Of a stretch of 64,000 nt of DNA, positions 12,195-23,372 are shown in pieces. Positions within the stretch are counted from its first letter, which is position 1. Every line of letters starts with the position of its first letter. Origin of the DNA: Acanthaster planci (Eukaryota > Echinodermata > Asteroidea > Valvatida > Acanthasteridae); contig NW_019091422.1 in the NCBI RefSeq assembly GCF_001949145.1, forward strand, positions 1,252,564 through 1,316,563, in the 5' to 3' direction. Below the pieces are notes generated by a model. It worked only from the letters and a program-made list of their open reading frames with translations, was not told the DNA's origin and did no database searches. Made by a program: the position numbers and the translations under genes.

Positions 12195-12359
12195 GCTTGC
12201 CCCAAATCACGAGGTCTATACCTCGTGATTTGGGGCAAGCTTTTGCATAGCGCCCACCATCTCTGGTTGCTTTGTGCTCTTCTTATCCATTGAAAACAGT
12301 GTATTGGTGCATGGCGTCTCTTACGTAATTAAGTAAAAGCTTGCCCCAAATTGTGAGGT
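12195..12359. mobile_element. Small inverted-repeat elements sharing one terminal sequence
   Basis: The word ACCTCGTGATTTGGGGCAAG occurs at 12220-12239. Its exact reverse complement lies just to the left, giving 21-bp arms at 12195-12215 and 12220-12240 with a 4-bp loop. A third copy (GCTTGCCCCAAATTGTGAGG type, 12335-12359) is inverted relative to 12220-12244 and matches at 22 of 25 positions. So 12220-12359 looks like a 140-bp MITE abutting the end of another copy. Confidence 0.75.
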
Positions 12360-13649
12360 AAAGCAACAGCGTCCTTAGTGTGGAGAATCTCGGGTGTCAT
12401 GTTCACCTGAATTTAAAGAACTCAGTGCACCAGATCTTTAATCAAATTAAATCGCGAAAGGCTTCATGGCCGCCGCGAAGGCACGTATAATACATAGCTG
12501 CTGAAGCCAAAGGACATTCTCCTCTCCTGAATAATTACCAGTCAGCAAGCATGGCTAGGCCATCTGTACCCAAGTGCCTACCACCATCAGGCTTACGGGG
12601 AATTACTTTTTAATCCCACTAGACATATTGTGTCTAGGATAGGATTTTGAATATTTGTTTTTGAATGGAACACTCTGAGCAAGCGTGAGTCGAAGTCGAA
12701 TATAAATATTTGCACACACAATTCGCTCTCTGCTGCATAATGTCTCGCTGCAATTTTGGTACGCGTATTAGCATAAAATAAAAATAACACCAACAATTAA
12801 ACCAAAGTCTCGTTTTTGCCTAAGGACCTTATACAACAGGAGACCGACAAACAAGATCATTAAAAGCTATGACGCTGAAACAATACATGTATTGTGGACT
12901 ACATGTGAATATACCAACAATAATTAACCATAAGCATCGTACAGAAATACTGGACAAATAATGAGGCAATACGTGGATAAAAGTTGAAAAGGAAGAGAAC
13001 ATAGACATAATATTTTTTAAGTGATCCCGTTTCGACTAGGTCCATCGGCCATGTAATGTGTTAGTGAACGATTTGTCCATGTAACAGGATTTTAATTATA
13101 ATCCACATCATCTATATTACTTACACGGCAGACTTAAAACTCAGGTTGTCGTTGGATATCAGGATAATTGTAAAGGTTAACGTTCCCATAAGACTTACTT
13201 GAGCCCATGCTTTAAGTCAAGGTATTCCAAAGTGGTTAAGGCCTGCATCAGTCAGTATTTCGACGTCCTGGGGGGGTGCTCACTCCAACTCGAACTCTCC
13301 TCGTAGTTTATCCAAATTTCGGGAATAATTTAGTACCACAGTCTAAACTAGGTCTTAAAATTGACCATTTCAATTGTGTACTCGGAAACTGCATTTTGAC
13401 CAAGGTCTACGATGCCTTCATACCCTCCATGGGGGCAGGGCGCTGTAGCTAGGGTCTTAACCCAGAGCTGTATATAGAGAGAGCGGTGCCAAATTCTGAC
13501 TATGGAACCAAAATGGCTGCTCATTGTGGGTGCAGTACATGCAGCTATTATGTGCAACTTGTCCTCGTGTACTGACGAATTATCACCCTTTTGGTTCCTC
13601 CATAGAGGAAGGACACAGAAGGAGTTTGAACTGCCCGGGCTGTAACATC

Positions 13650-14085
13650 TGGCCAATTACCGCTTTCTGGCATGCCCGGTATGTTCATAGCCACTGCGCA
13701 GCGAGCGCTACGCACCACCTATTCCACAACCACAAAACCCCTTAATACCCTATGATCTCCGCCGCAATTTGTCGATGGTAATCTGCATTCTTAAAACTTT
13801 GTGCACTGAGGTATCGGAATATTCATGCATTTGTTGGTGCTTGGTATGATCACATAAGAACATCAAATTTAATGCCTGCGCAGTTGCTTGTATTATCCCG
13901 TGCGCCCTAAATGTACATGTGCAGTCATTGCCCTTTCTTCTTCAACGCTTTCTTCTGGAGTTATTTTTATTATGGCATTTGCACAAAAGCGTTTTTTACG
14001 AGATTTCATGCTCATTCCCGGTGATAAAATAGTGCATTTGTTCCTTATGAACTTAACTTTCCAGCAGTACTGGTAGTCAACATTT
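13650..14085 (+). repeat. Dispersed repeat, copy 1
   Basis: This region aligns with 29275-29745 in the same orientation. Shared words in the same order include AATATTCATGC, GCTTGGTATGATC, ACATCAAATTTAATGC, AGTTGCTT and TTTACACAAAA-type motifs, with substitutions and indels between them. No coding potential and no obvious terminal repeats are visible. Family unknown. Confidence 0.75.
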
Positions 14086-14572
14086 TTGGCCATTCTTAGC
14101 CAAATTCGAATCAAGTCTTTGAAAACTGATGTATTGGAGGGAGGAGAATAAAATTACAAACTTCATGGGTAATGGAACAGTGTCTCAAAATTAAAAGAGG
14201 TTGTTCACTATGGCAAAACTAGGTCTAATATCAGAGATTTTTCTTTCTTTATTTCTTGGTGACGGCAATAATTTTTATTTCATTGCGAGCAAAAAAACTA
14301 CTGGTATTGCTAGAATATTACTGGCCCTGCTTGTCCGGCTAAGATGAAGGCAGTAATCAGGCATTTTTGGAATATTTTCTATTAATCGTCTGACAAGGCG
14401 GCGACCATCATTGAACACTTTGAAGTGCCAGAGTTGCAACTCCTGTGTCCTTCCTCTATTGGTACAACAGTGGGTTCAGATCCTTTCCAGTGTGGAAATA
14501 TGTTCCTGGTTCAAACATTTGAACAAAATTTTGAAACCCTACACCCCTGTAAATTATCTAAACGATTATTTT

Positions 14573-15484
14573 TTACATTGCTGTGTCTGTAATCGTGTGC
14601 TCATTTCCAGACCTCACATTTAAATCGTTTGATCGGTCTTTTCGAAAGCAGCGACAGACTAAGCCGTAGGCGGCCTCACGAAAGCCCGGCAGTCGCCACC
14701 AGTAAATCACTGGATCGGCCAGTGCGTTCAGACTGTACACAAGAAGTGCGACGGCGTAATAGACTCTGAACCCCCAGTTGACCTGAAGAATGTCTTGGTT
14801 GTAGAAAACGATTAGTATGTTGACGTCAGCTGGTATCCAGCAAACTAGAGACACAGCGCATATGATCGAGAAAGTGACCAACATGCGACGCGTCTGGCGG
14901 TATCGAGTATCGTTCTGCTCGACGTCGGTGTCGATAGCCGGACTTTCTGCAAGAGGCGGCGCGTAGCGTTTGATTTTGAAAAACACGAGTACATACACTA
15001 CCGTAGTGATGGACCAAACGATTATTTCCCCTATAGATCTGACGACTGCATGGAAGACGTCGAAACTGTTAATAGTACTACCGAGCATTTGAGGAACAGT
15101 AACGCCGATGGCAAAACACCACATGAGAACACAAACGATGAACAATCGAACTGATTTCACAAGAGCGTCATAGCGCGACGGTGGCATCAGGGACAAGGCG
15201 AGGTAGCGGTTGATGGCGACAGCAAGGACCGTCAAGGCATTGACGATGGAGCATATCTGCAGTAAATCTTCGACAGTGGAGTTCTTATTATACCAGGGAT
15301 ACACCGACGCCACTGAGGCAAAACCGAGGTCGGCCAGCGCAAGATTAAAGACGAAAGCGTAGTACTTAATGCGGAGATGTCTAGTTCCAGCGAAGACCAG
15401 AATCACCAGAAGATTCGCTGCCACGGCCAAGACCGAAAACGTAAACACCAGAGTGAATATAACTCGGAGGTAGTCTACGGTCAT
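14573..15484 (-). CDS. Rhodopsin-like (class A) orphan GPCR, single exon
   Basis: The 303-residue uninterrupted frame has seven hydrophobic spans at about 7-32, 44-62, 76-97, 114-133, 150-170, 200-225 and 240-262. Class A landmarks are in order: Asn24 in TM1; LALAD (48-52) in TM2; NRY (92-94, a DRY variant) at the end of TM3; CWIP (215-218) in TM6; DPVIY (257-261, an NPxxY variant) in TM7; and a CRCF motif after it suitable for palmitoylation. The TM3 cysteine that normally bonds to extracellular loop 2 is not at the usual place; the nearest Cys (78) is only about 15 residues before the NRY Arg. An N-S-T sequon lies in extracellular loop 1. The N-terminus is very short (about six residues), so an upstream coding exon is possible. 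The ligand is unknown. Intronless receptors of this kind often belong to lineage-expanded families. Confidence 0.93.
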   Translation of the reverse strand: MTVDYLRVIFTLVFTFSVLAVAANLLVILVFAGTRHLRIKYYAFVFNLALADLGFASVASVYPWYNKNSTVEDLLQICSIVNALTVLAVAINRYLALSLMPPSRYDALVKSVRLFIVCVLMWCFAIGVTVPQMLGSTINSFDVFHAVVRSIGEIIVWSITTVVYVLVFFKIKRYAPPLAESPAIDTDVEQNDTRYRQTRRMLVTFSIICAVSLVCWIPADVNILIVFYNQDILQVNWGFRVYYAVALLVYSLNALADPVIYWWRLPGFREAAYGLVCRCFRKDRSNDLNVRSGNEHTITDTAM

Positions 15485-18400
15485 GATGACTGTTCTCAGC
15501 AGGATCTACCCAAAGGGAAAACAAATGAAAAGAATGCTCATTTTGCTGGCTCCATAACCTCCTTTGGGATCATTATAGCTGCAGCAGTTCTGTCGTTGGA
15601 AAACTTTTAACTGTATCATTATTTTCTGGCTTTCAAAATCTATAGAGGAAAATGGAACCTAAAGAGAGCTGAAACGACAGGCTCCGAAAGTCTCGTAGCT
15701 TGGCGACGTGGAATTTTGTTTAAGACCCAATCAGGTCTATAAAAATAGTGGGCAAAATATATTAAAAAAAAACACAACAACAACAATGGGTGGAACCATT
15801 GACCTTAAGTTCCTGAAGCTGCAAATAACAGTAATTGATGGGCTTTTATATTTACCTCCGTCGGACGTTTCTTTAGGTGATACTCAGGCTGAACACGGTA
15901 GCCTAGCGTGTGCCTACCAAAGAGGTTGATAACGGTACCCGCTGAAATGGGTTTTGGCAGAGGTGCACTTTCTTACGCAAGTACTTATGTAGACACCATT
16001 CCGCCTTACATTGTAAATAATAATATAATCCAACCCGGTCGTCCTGTCACGCATGCGCTTTTCGTGTAAGCATGGCCTCCAGCTGTACGTTGTAGTCACT
16101 GAAGTCAGTCGGACAACACAAATCAGTTACGTTTACAAAGCAGCATCTAAACAATCTTTCCATTTGAATAATTTATGGAGACGTTTAGAGGCCTTGAGTT
16201 AATCGGTGTCTATCGACGCTGTATCAAGTGTGCGAGAGGGCAAATAATGTCTTTATTAAAATGTACGCCGAGTGACTTCTCTTGAGACGTATGGATTAGT
16301 GCAACGGAGTCTTGATAAATAATGCATTTAGCGTGTTATTGAATATATTAAAGTTATTGAAGAAATAGATTAAATTCTAATTGCCTATGAGTTGCTGGTA
16401 TGATCAAGGTTTCTAAGCGTGAAATGAGATGATCTGATTATACTAAGAAAAAAAAGGTCCTCTCTGAGCTGCCACAGAGTAATCTCTAAAAGACATTGTC
16501 TCAAACCAATCATAAAAATTGCAAAGTTACCATTTTCGACAGTACTTGGTACCATAACTGGTTACAAGAATCGACGAGAGAATCTACAAAGAAAAGGGTA
16601 AGCAAACACAAGAAGGATTATTAAGCATTAGTAAATTATAATAACGCAAAATTAAAAAGAAGAAAACTGGGCCATTGAAACAGGCTGTACTAAATGTGGT
16701 CAGACCTTGAATACAATAAAACAGTGTTAAGAATACTGAATAATACTGAATGTAACATTAACGTAAAATAAATGTATTCTTTGCATTAGAATTAGCAGTG
16801 ATGCCTGTTTTCAACTATTTCACTACGGCCCCTGGTCGCTCAAGGATATGTTGTTGTCTGATCTGACTATGCCGCCGTTAATAAAATGATGTTTTTACAT
16901 GCCAGTAATCAAAACGAGTAAATAATATATCTCCTTATTATGCGTCACAGAGCCAACGAATAAGCAGGCTAAGGAAAGATAAAAGACTCCGGTTTCTGGT
17001 CATAGGCTTTGTCCAAAGGTGATGCAGTGACGTGGTTTTTTCCTCCTTTTTTCTTTAGAAGTGATGTACATTCCATATACTTTAGACTCCGGTTTTAAAT
17101 GAAATTCTCACGAGGTAGCAGTATATGACATTTTTTGCACAATTTGCTTTCTGCTTTAGCTTAGAGGAAACAAGTTGCACGTCAAATAGCCCATGAAGAA
17201 AAAAATGAAAACAGTTCAGTTCCAGAGTCAAAATGAAAATAAACTTCTCATGAGGTAAATGATAAACTGTGCTCATTGTTTTCTTGTTTAGGTTATAAGA
17301 AACAAGCTGCATATAAAAATTCAGCTCCGAAAATAAAATCGCCTCCCACTCTAATCTACCTTAGTTCTTGGCAAGTGACGATGCATGACTCGTTACATGT
17401 ATGGTTGTCATAACGCGATGTTCATCGCCACTGCATGCACTGCATGCGTACCGCCACTGCCTCGCCGACACTGAAATAGACTGGCCCCTCACAGTTTGTT
17501 GCTTAAAAGCGTTTTCAATTTGTATACGTGACCAGGACGTTAAGACCACTTCGTTTGTCTGGCTCACAGATGTGGGCCTGGTCCGAATCAATTAGCTACG
17601 GCCGGAAATTACACCGAGTATTTGGCAGCATCCACAGCCAGTTCCCATAGAATCATGCGCAAAATCAAGCCGTAGCCAACTGATTTGGACACTGTCTTCG
17701 TGTAAAGATACATCAATGACGTCATCTGATAAGAGCGCTCGACTGAAATGTATGGAGGCCTAGGGGGGATTCCTTCACCGTACATATTACTCCACCGCAC
17801 CCATCAAAAACACGTTAAAATTACACGGTAGCAGAATTCCTGCCGATCATGCAAGTTCGGCGGCTTCTGGAAATCGTTTTATGGAAAATAAAAAAAAATC
17901 TTTATTTTGGCGACGCGCGCAATGGCCAGAAACCGGAGAATTTTTTGGGCCTCAACGTCGATAACGTAATCAAGACAGCGTTTTACCCTTGTACAAAACG
18001 AACCGGAAAAATCATCTTTTCCAACAGGAAACAAACCGAAAATCAAAATAAAGGGGGGGGGGAGAAAAGTGAGCACTGCGAATTGCAACCAAGGGCGTCC
18101 TCCATATCATTCCTTTCCTATACCAACTACTCCCGCGCGCACGACCCCACATCGTGCTATTGAATAATGTTACTCGGGGGCCTATTATAATACATCATTG
18201 GCGTCCTTTATACCGTGGCATTTCTTTCTGTAAAAGGTCCGTTCATCATTATTACAGCAAGGCGACGGTATGTGAATATACGTGTGATGAATACGGCGTT
18301 CCTTGCATGTTCTCTGCAATTAGTCACAGTCCATGCGAAGTTTTTGCTTGGCCGCCAGATCTGAGATTGTAGAAAGAACAAGAATGGGTATCAGTGAGAT

Positions 18401-18863
18401 AAATGAGGAGGGGGGGGGAATGTAGAAAGAGAATTCATTTAACTTAGCACAGAGAAAAGAGCAAAGTGGTCAAATGACATGAGGTTAGCCTGATTTTGAG
18501 ACTTTTCTAAAATCATCTAATTTCTCTCCAAATAATTCGGAAATGTAATTAAGCAACAGAGCCTTCTATTGGTGCAACAAGCTTCAAAACAGTTCATATT
18601 TCCTACCCAGTAATAAAGAGGAAAATAATGTCTAAACAGGAACCAGCCTAACGTTGAACGGTGCTATACGCTTTGGCAATGAGCCAGATTCTTGAAACCG
18701 CGAGGATTAATGCGCGAGTATTGTACAAACCAACAGCGGATCAGTTGCGTGCATATTCGTTTGTAATTAACAGTCTGCTAACTCATGAAGGAGTGTGAGA
18801 GAGTAAATAACTCTCATTTTAACTTGTCACGTAATACCTCTCACGTTTTGGCAAATAACTCAC
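15485..18863. other. Non-coding spacer
   Basis: No gene is supported. Short open frames (for example 17361-17591 minus and 17849-18163 plus) have no domain features. Poly-G runs occur near 18051 and 18409. Missing 3' exons of the metallopeptidase at 18864-19694 would be expected here, but none could be identified. Confidence 0.5.
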
Positions 18864-19694
18864 CTTGGTTGTCGCATCTATCGACAATGATGTTCTTGCA
18901 CGGAAACACCTCTGCAATCAGGTCATAAAGGGGCCGGTCGTAGTCGTGAAGCGCCTCCCGGGTGTAAATGAGGTTATTCACGTCGTCGATGAATTCCTTA
19001 CGCGTCTTCACGTTAAAGAAGGCCTGCACCCCTTCCGCGAAGTATTCTCTGTGGTTCTGCCTAGAGTAAGTGCCCTTCCAGAGCCCCTTGACCTGCGTAG
19101 CTTCCCGGTAGGTGTCCTCAAGTCTTTGGTTGAAGGTCGCATCGGCTTCCCTAAGCGCGACGAGGTGGATGGCGTGGCTAAACTCGTGCACCAGTACATC
19201 CTCTTCCCACCAGCCGTCGTGCCAGTAGTCCGCGCAGAGAAGATTCTCCTCCCCGTCGGTCGAAATCGGCCGGCTCGGAATGCCGCCCAGCGCCCTAGCC
19301 CGCTGGTTCCACAAGTCGCTCAGGTAGCTGTGCTCAGGGATGTCAGTGGTCTTTTCGTGCTCGCCGATGACGCCCACCCGGCCGTATGAGTCGTACATGG
19401 CGTCCCGCACGTCCTTGCGATCGGCCAAGAGGAAGCGCACCACGTAGCAGGCCCGGGTCAGCGCCGCGTCCTGCGGCGCGTCCGACGAGATTATAGGGAT
19501 GCCGTAGGCGTGGGTGTACTTACGGTAGAAGTTGGCCAAGGGAAATTCAGCACGGATGTCATCGGGGAGAAGGGTGACATTTTGGCAGTCCCATGTATCC
19601 CAGGCAACACCCCGGCCCGTTCTCCTCTCTTCAAGTTGATCGAACCGTCGTTCAAATGGCTCATCTTCAGCTCGGCCAAGCTCATGACCGAAAT
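18864..19694 (-). CDS. HExxH zinc metallopeptidase, one internal exon (partial)
   Basis: One exon of 831 bp encodes 277 residues without a stop. It is bounded by a TTTAG acceptor (exon begins at 19694) and a GTGAGT donor (exon ends at 18864 in phase 1). The zincin signature HEFSHAIH lies at about 19162-19188. EYFAEGVQ follows about 45 residues later and is the likely source of the third zinc ligand (Glu). The exon also carries an upstream NFYRKY...GIPIISSD segment and a GGIPSRP...EENLLC segment that I associate with a widespread, poorly characterised bacterial/fungal/animal family. Two cysteines near the donor (CKNIIVDRC) suggest a secreted protein. Neither the first exon (start, possible signal peptide) nor the last was identified, so the gene is incomplete here. 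Substrate unknown. Confidence 0.85.
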
Positions 19695-22600
19695 CTAAAT
19701 AGCAGGTAGATTACTGTCAGATCTTATGCAAATTTCTTTTTATTTTTTACTAGAGATGTCTTTACTTTTGAACGTTTGTGAGAAACGGAACATTCTGTTT
19801 GATAAAATATTTTTTGCCAATGCAGTTGTTTCGTATATTTTGGTGTTTCAATCACTTCAACACTGCTCATACCTTTTGGCTTAATCTCTCAAATCACCTG
19901 GTATTCTGGGTGTAGCCAGGGAGCAAGGGGGCCGTGCCCCCAAACTGCGATGAAACAGTTTTATTATATTTGATATAAAAACAGCAACAACATGCACGAT
20001 GTGAGTGGTCATGCTTTGGCCATTGTGCAGGAATATAAAAACAGGATCGTTTTTTGAATTTCACTCAGCAACATTTACAACCATTGCTAAGCCTCTTGGT
20101 AAAGTCTGTGCCCGTTAATGGCACGCAAACATTCCACAGCCACTTGAAACTTACAAAAAATATTCGCCTGAACAGCACTCAACACCAAAGAAGCGATGGC
20201 GAAATTCATAGCCTTGAAGTTCATTCGCGACAAGACAGTCGAATCGTTGACTACGTAGTAGAACGTTAAGGTAGTTATAGCAGCGGCGCGTCCCTGCTGT
20301 CGCGAGGCCTTGCCCCTATATAAGCCAAAGTCTCCAGGTCACCAACTGTTACATCTCTTTTAACAAAAATGTATCGAGTGTCTCAACACACGATACACAG
20401 TCACTCAAGATAATGAGAGGAACATCAGTTCTGCAGAGCGTCGACTCGCAAGTGGAATCGAACAGATGTTGCCACAGGAAGTCGTTACATCATGCACACG
20501 CCTTACAATTTCCTATGGTATCCCCTTACCCATCAAAACACTATAATTTACTGGTGACATTTATTACAGTGAAAATATCGGGTACTTGTCGTTTGAAACA
20601 CGTTTCCGCTGTACTTTTTTATTTTCCCATGCTGTTCAGCCTGTATACAGTCACACGTGACTTAATTAGGCAGCGCGCATGCTTGCTGGTAGGTTAAGCC
20701 TTATCGGCCTTACCGCTGGGCCACATTTCACTGACCTGTTGCATTAATTTGCGTGCTAAGCAAGAAACAGAAATTTGCCCATGTCAGAACTCCGCGCAGA
20801 CAACTTCAATTCACAAAGCTTGCTCGGACTGAGTGCAGCATGGCAAATTAGGCCTACATTATTTTGTTGTTAAAGCAAATTTTTCCATATCTAGTCAAAG
20901 TCAATATGAGATTAAGCACTAGTTTGCCCACCTTTTACCTACTGTAGCTTTTTTTCATATTTCTACTCCAATCAAAACGACCTTGCTGTGCCATTGGACT
21001 GGGAGGTTTAAGAAATGACCGCTTAAACAAACGTACATGTACGCGATAAACTATTCTTGGAAAAAGTAATCCCACCTCTTAAATTCAAAAATATACTGCA
21101 CGAGTTTTTGTAAACGAAAACATGTAAATGTATTTTTGCTCGGGATGTAAGGATTTCATTGATGATTACACAAATGTTTCCTAAAGAGGAAACAATCTGT
21201 GGGATTATATGAGGCTTTGCGAGTAGGAAAAGCGTGGGAACAACACACTCCACGTTAACAAGATTTTATAATTTCCGTACTTCATTCGTTAAAATCATCA
21301 TGTTATAAAAATATTGAAGATCTAAACGAAAAAACGAACCTTTTTGAAACCTGTCTGTATACCTATCCACAGGAATGGCTCTAAGTAGAGTTGTGTAGAC
21401 AGGGCGTTTCCGGTTTCTGGACCCCACTGCTTTGTTTCCCTTTCAAGTAAGATCTGTAGAATCAGCCCCTTGGACAATTTATTTTTTAAAGGGCAAACGC
21501 GAAATCTAAAATGCTCCCCTCATTATTTGTCTTGTCTAGAGGTCTCTGTTAGCCACGTACTGAATCTGGCAAAAGTGAACATTATAAATATGTATTATCA
21601 ATATAATCTGTAGTGCAGTAACCCATCTCTATTCCACAGCGGATCTTTTGTTGTCATCTATTATTATGACAAGCGGTAGACAGCAGTGAATGGACACCAA
21701 TACGGCTTATATCTAATGTAGAATTTCGATATGTATATGTGTTTTAAAAATCTACATTTAACCAATTGACTTTCAGTTTACCCTCAGTTAAAACTCTCCC
21801 ACTGCTATCAAAGTACACTTTTTTGAGAAATAACTATGAAGATGACAATTCATACACTTCACACAAGGGAAGATTTATTGTTTAAAAATTACCTTTCAGG
21901 ACTTTCCAGATGATATTCTGAATGCGTGTATTTTCCAAATTAAGCCCTCTCCTTCGGTGATTAAAGCATGAAATTCCTAGGTGGTCAAGTGGTCTTCTTT
22001 CGAAGAGAAAGCGAACTGTGGTTTCCTAATTAGCCACTCGCCACACTTGCGTGTGGGTGGCGTAAAATTTCCACAACTCTGTATACAGTAATAATACTGA
22101 TAGCATTTGATCATGGGATTCCATAGCTGCACGGCTAATTGATGAATATAAATCCAGCTGGACTTTTCAGCAGGGCATGAGTGTGCGTGCACCCTACTTT
22201 CCACTGATGGCGCCAACTTTATGTCGCTTTGTGGAACTTGATATGCATGTGAATGAAAAAAAAACAATAGTTTGCACCCAACCGAAGATTTGCACAATTA
22301 ACGACTCGGGCCAGGCGTAAAAGTTTAATGTACGTGTAGATCTGTACAGCTAGCAAAACCTGGACGACCTATCAAATTCATTTCGAAGCTTAAGTCAGCA
22401 TTTGAAGTCACAATTGTATACACCTGTGTCTTGTGAATTATGATGCTGAACGAATCTGATTGAACTGAAACCTAGAGACACTGAATTTTGAATGTTTGAG
22501 AGTGTTGTACTTGAGGACCGGCATCGTTTAGACATTCCTAAAGAAAACTGTGACTTTTTAAATAAAGCTTGTTAAATTGATATTGCTGAGGAAAGTTCCG

Positions 22601-23372
22601 AAGTAGCAGGGAACCTCTGAAGAAATTGAGAAGTCCGATTCACGACTCCAAATCTTTGTTAACATTATAAATAGCTTAATTTTGTGAATACACTTAATAA
22701 CTGAATAACTTCCTTATTTCTGTCGTTAGTTGTTTCTTTCTGAAGCTTTTAAGTTCGTTAAACTGGGGTCAAGGAGCTTGCAGTTAGTGGTGACAGTGTC
22801 GATCCTGGTTGATTTGATTTGGCGATCATTTCAACATCTGAAGGTCGCCAAGCAGTCATAACAAAGGCTTCGAGTGTTGTGATTTGGGACTTTCACACAA
22901 AGTGACAAAACTTTGAGCCTTTTTGAGGGGGGGGTGCTCTGGGTAAAGTTTCGGAATGAAAGGACTTTTCTTCCGGTCGGGGATGTGGATTACTTTGAGA
23001 ATATGCAGTGGCTCTGACTCCATGCAAGCGTATTTCAAGGCTTTGGCCTATCAGACCAGTGGCACTGGTACATGTACTGGCTGCATCAGTGGAGCAGAAG
23101 AAAGACAGCCTATTATGCCTGTTGTGGTAGGCATTATTGTGGGTAAATTAGGAGAAGCAACTTTTGCAGCAGGAAGCCAATCCGAAGGGAAAAGCGTGAC
23201 AAGGACTGTCCTGGATTCGTACCACTGACACCCTGTGTTACCCATTTTTATTCCCAAGGACTCCACGTAAGCCCGCCCACCCGTTTCGCAACTTTGGTGC
23301 CTATTATAATACACTGCCAGCACGCTTCATGCCTCGGTGTTTTGCTGTAATATCCTGTAATTATGAACCACG
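19695..23372. other. Non-coding spacer and 3' flank of transporter A
   Basis: No gene is supported. From about 22840 the sequence resembles 36750-37210, downstream of the second transporter (GCCAAGCAGTCA, GGAATGAAAGG, ACATGTAC), so this end belongs to the duplicated segment. AATAAA on the minus strand (23247-23252), about 120 bases after the transporter stop, is a plausible polyadenylation signal. Confidence 0.5.

Larger units (their letters stand above)
10508..14572. other. Gene-poor spacer with palindromes and a dispersed repeat
   Basis: No gene is supported. It contains a perfect palindrome (10933-10964), a loose inverted repeat at 11353-11480 (GCTTGG...GGAGAATG arms), inverted-repeat modules at 12195-12359, and one copy of a dispersed repeat at 13650-14085. 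The largest open frames (13348-13656 minus, 13524-13745 plus) have no domain signature. Confidence 0.5.
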
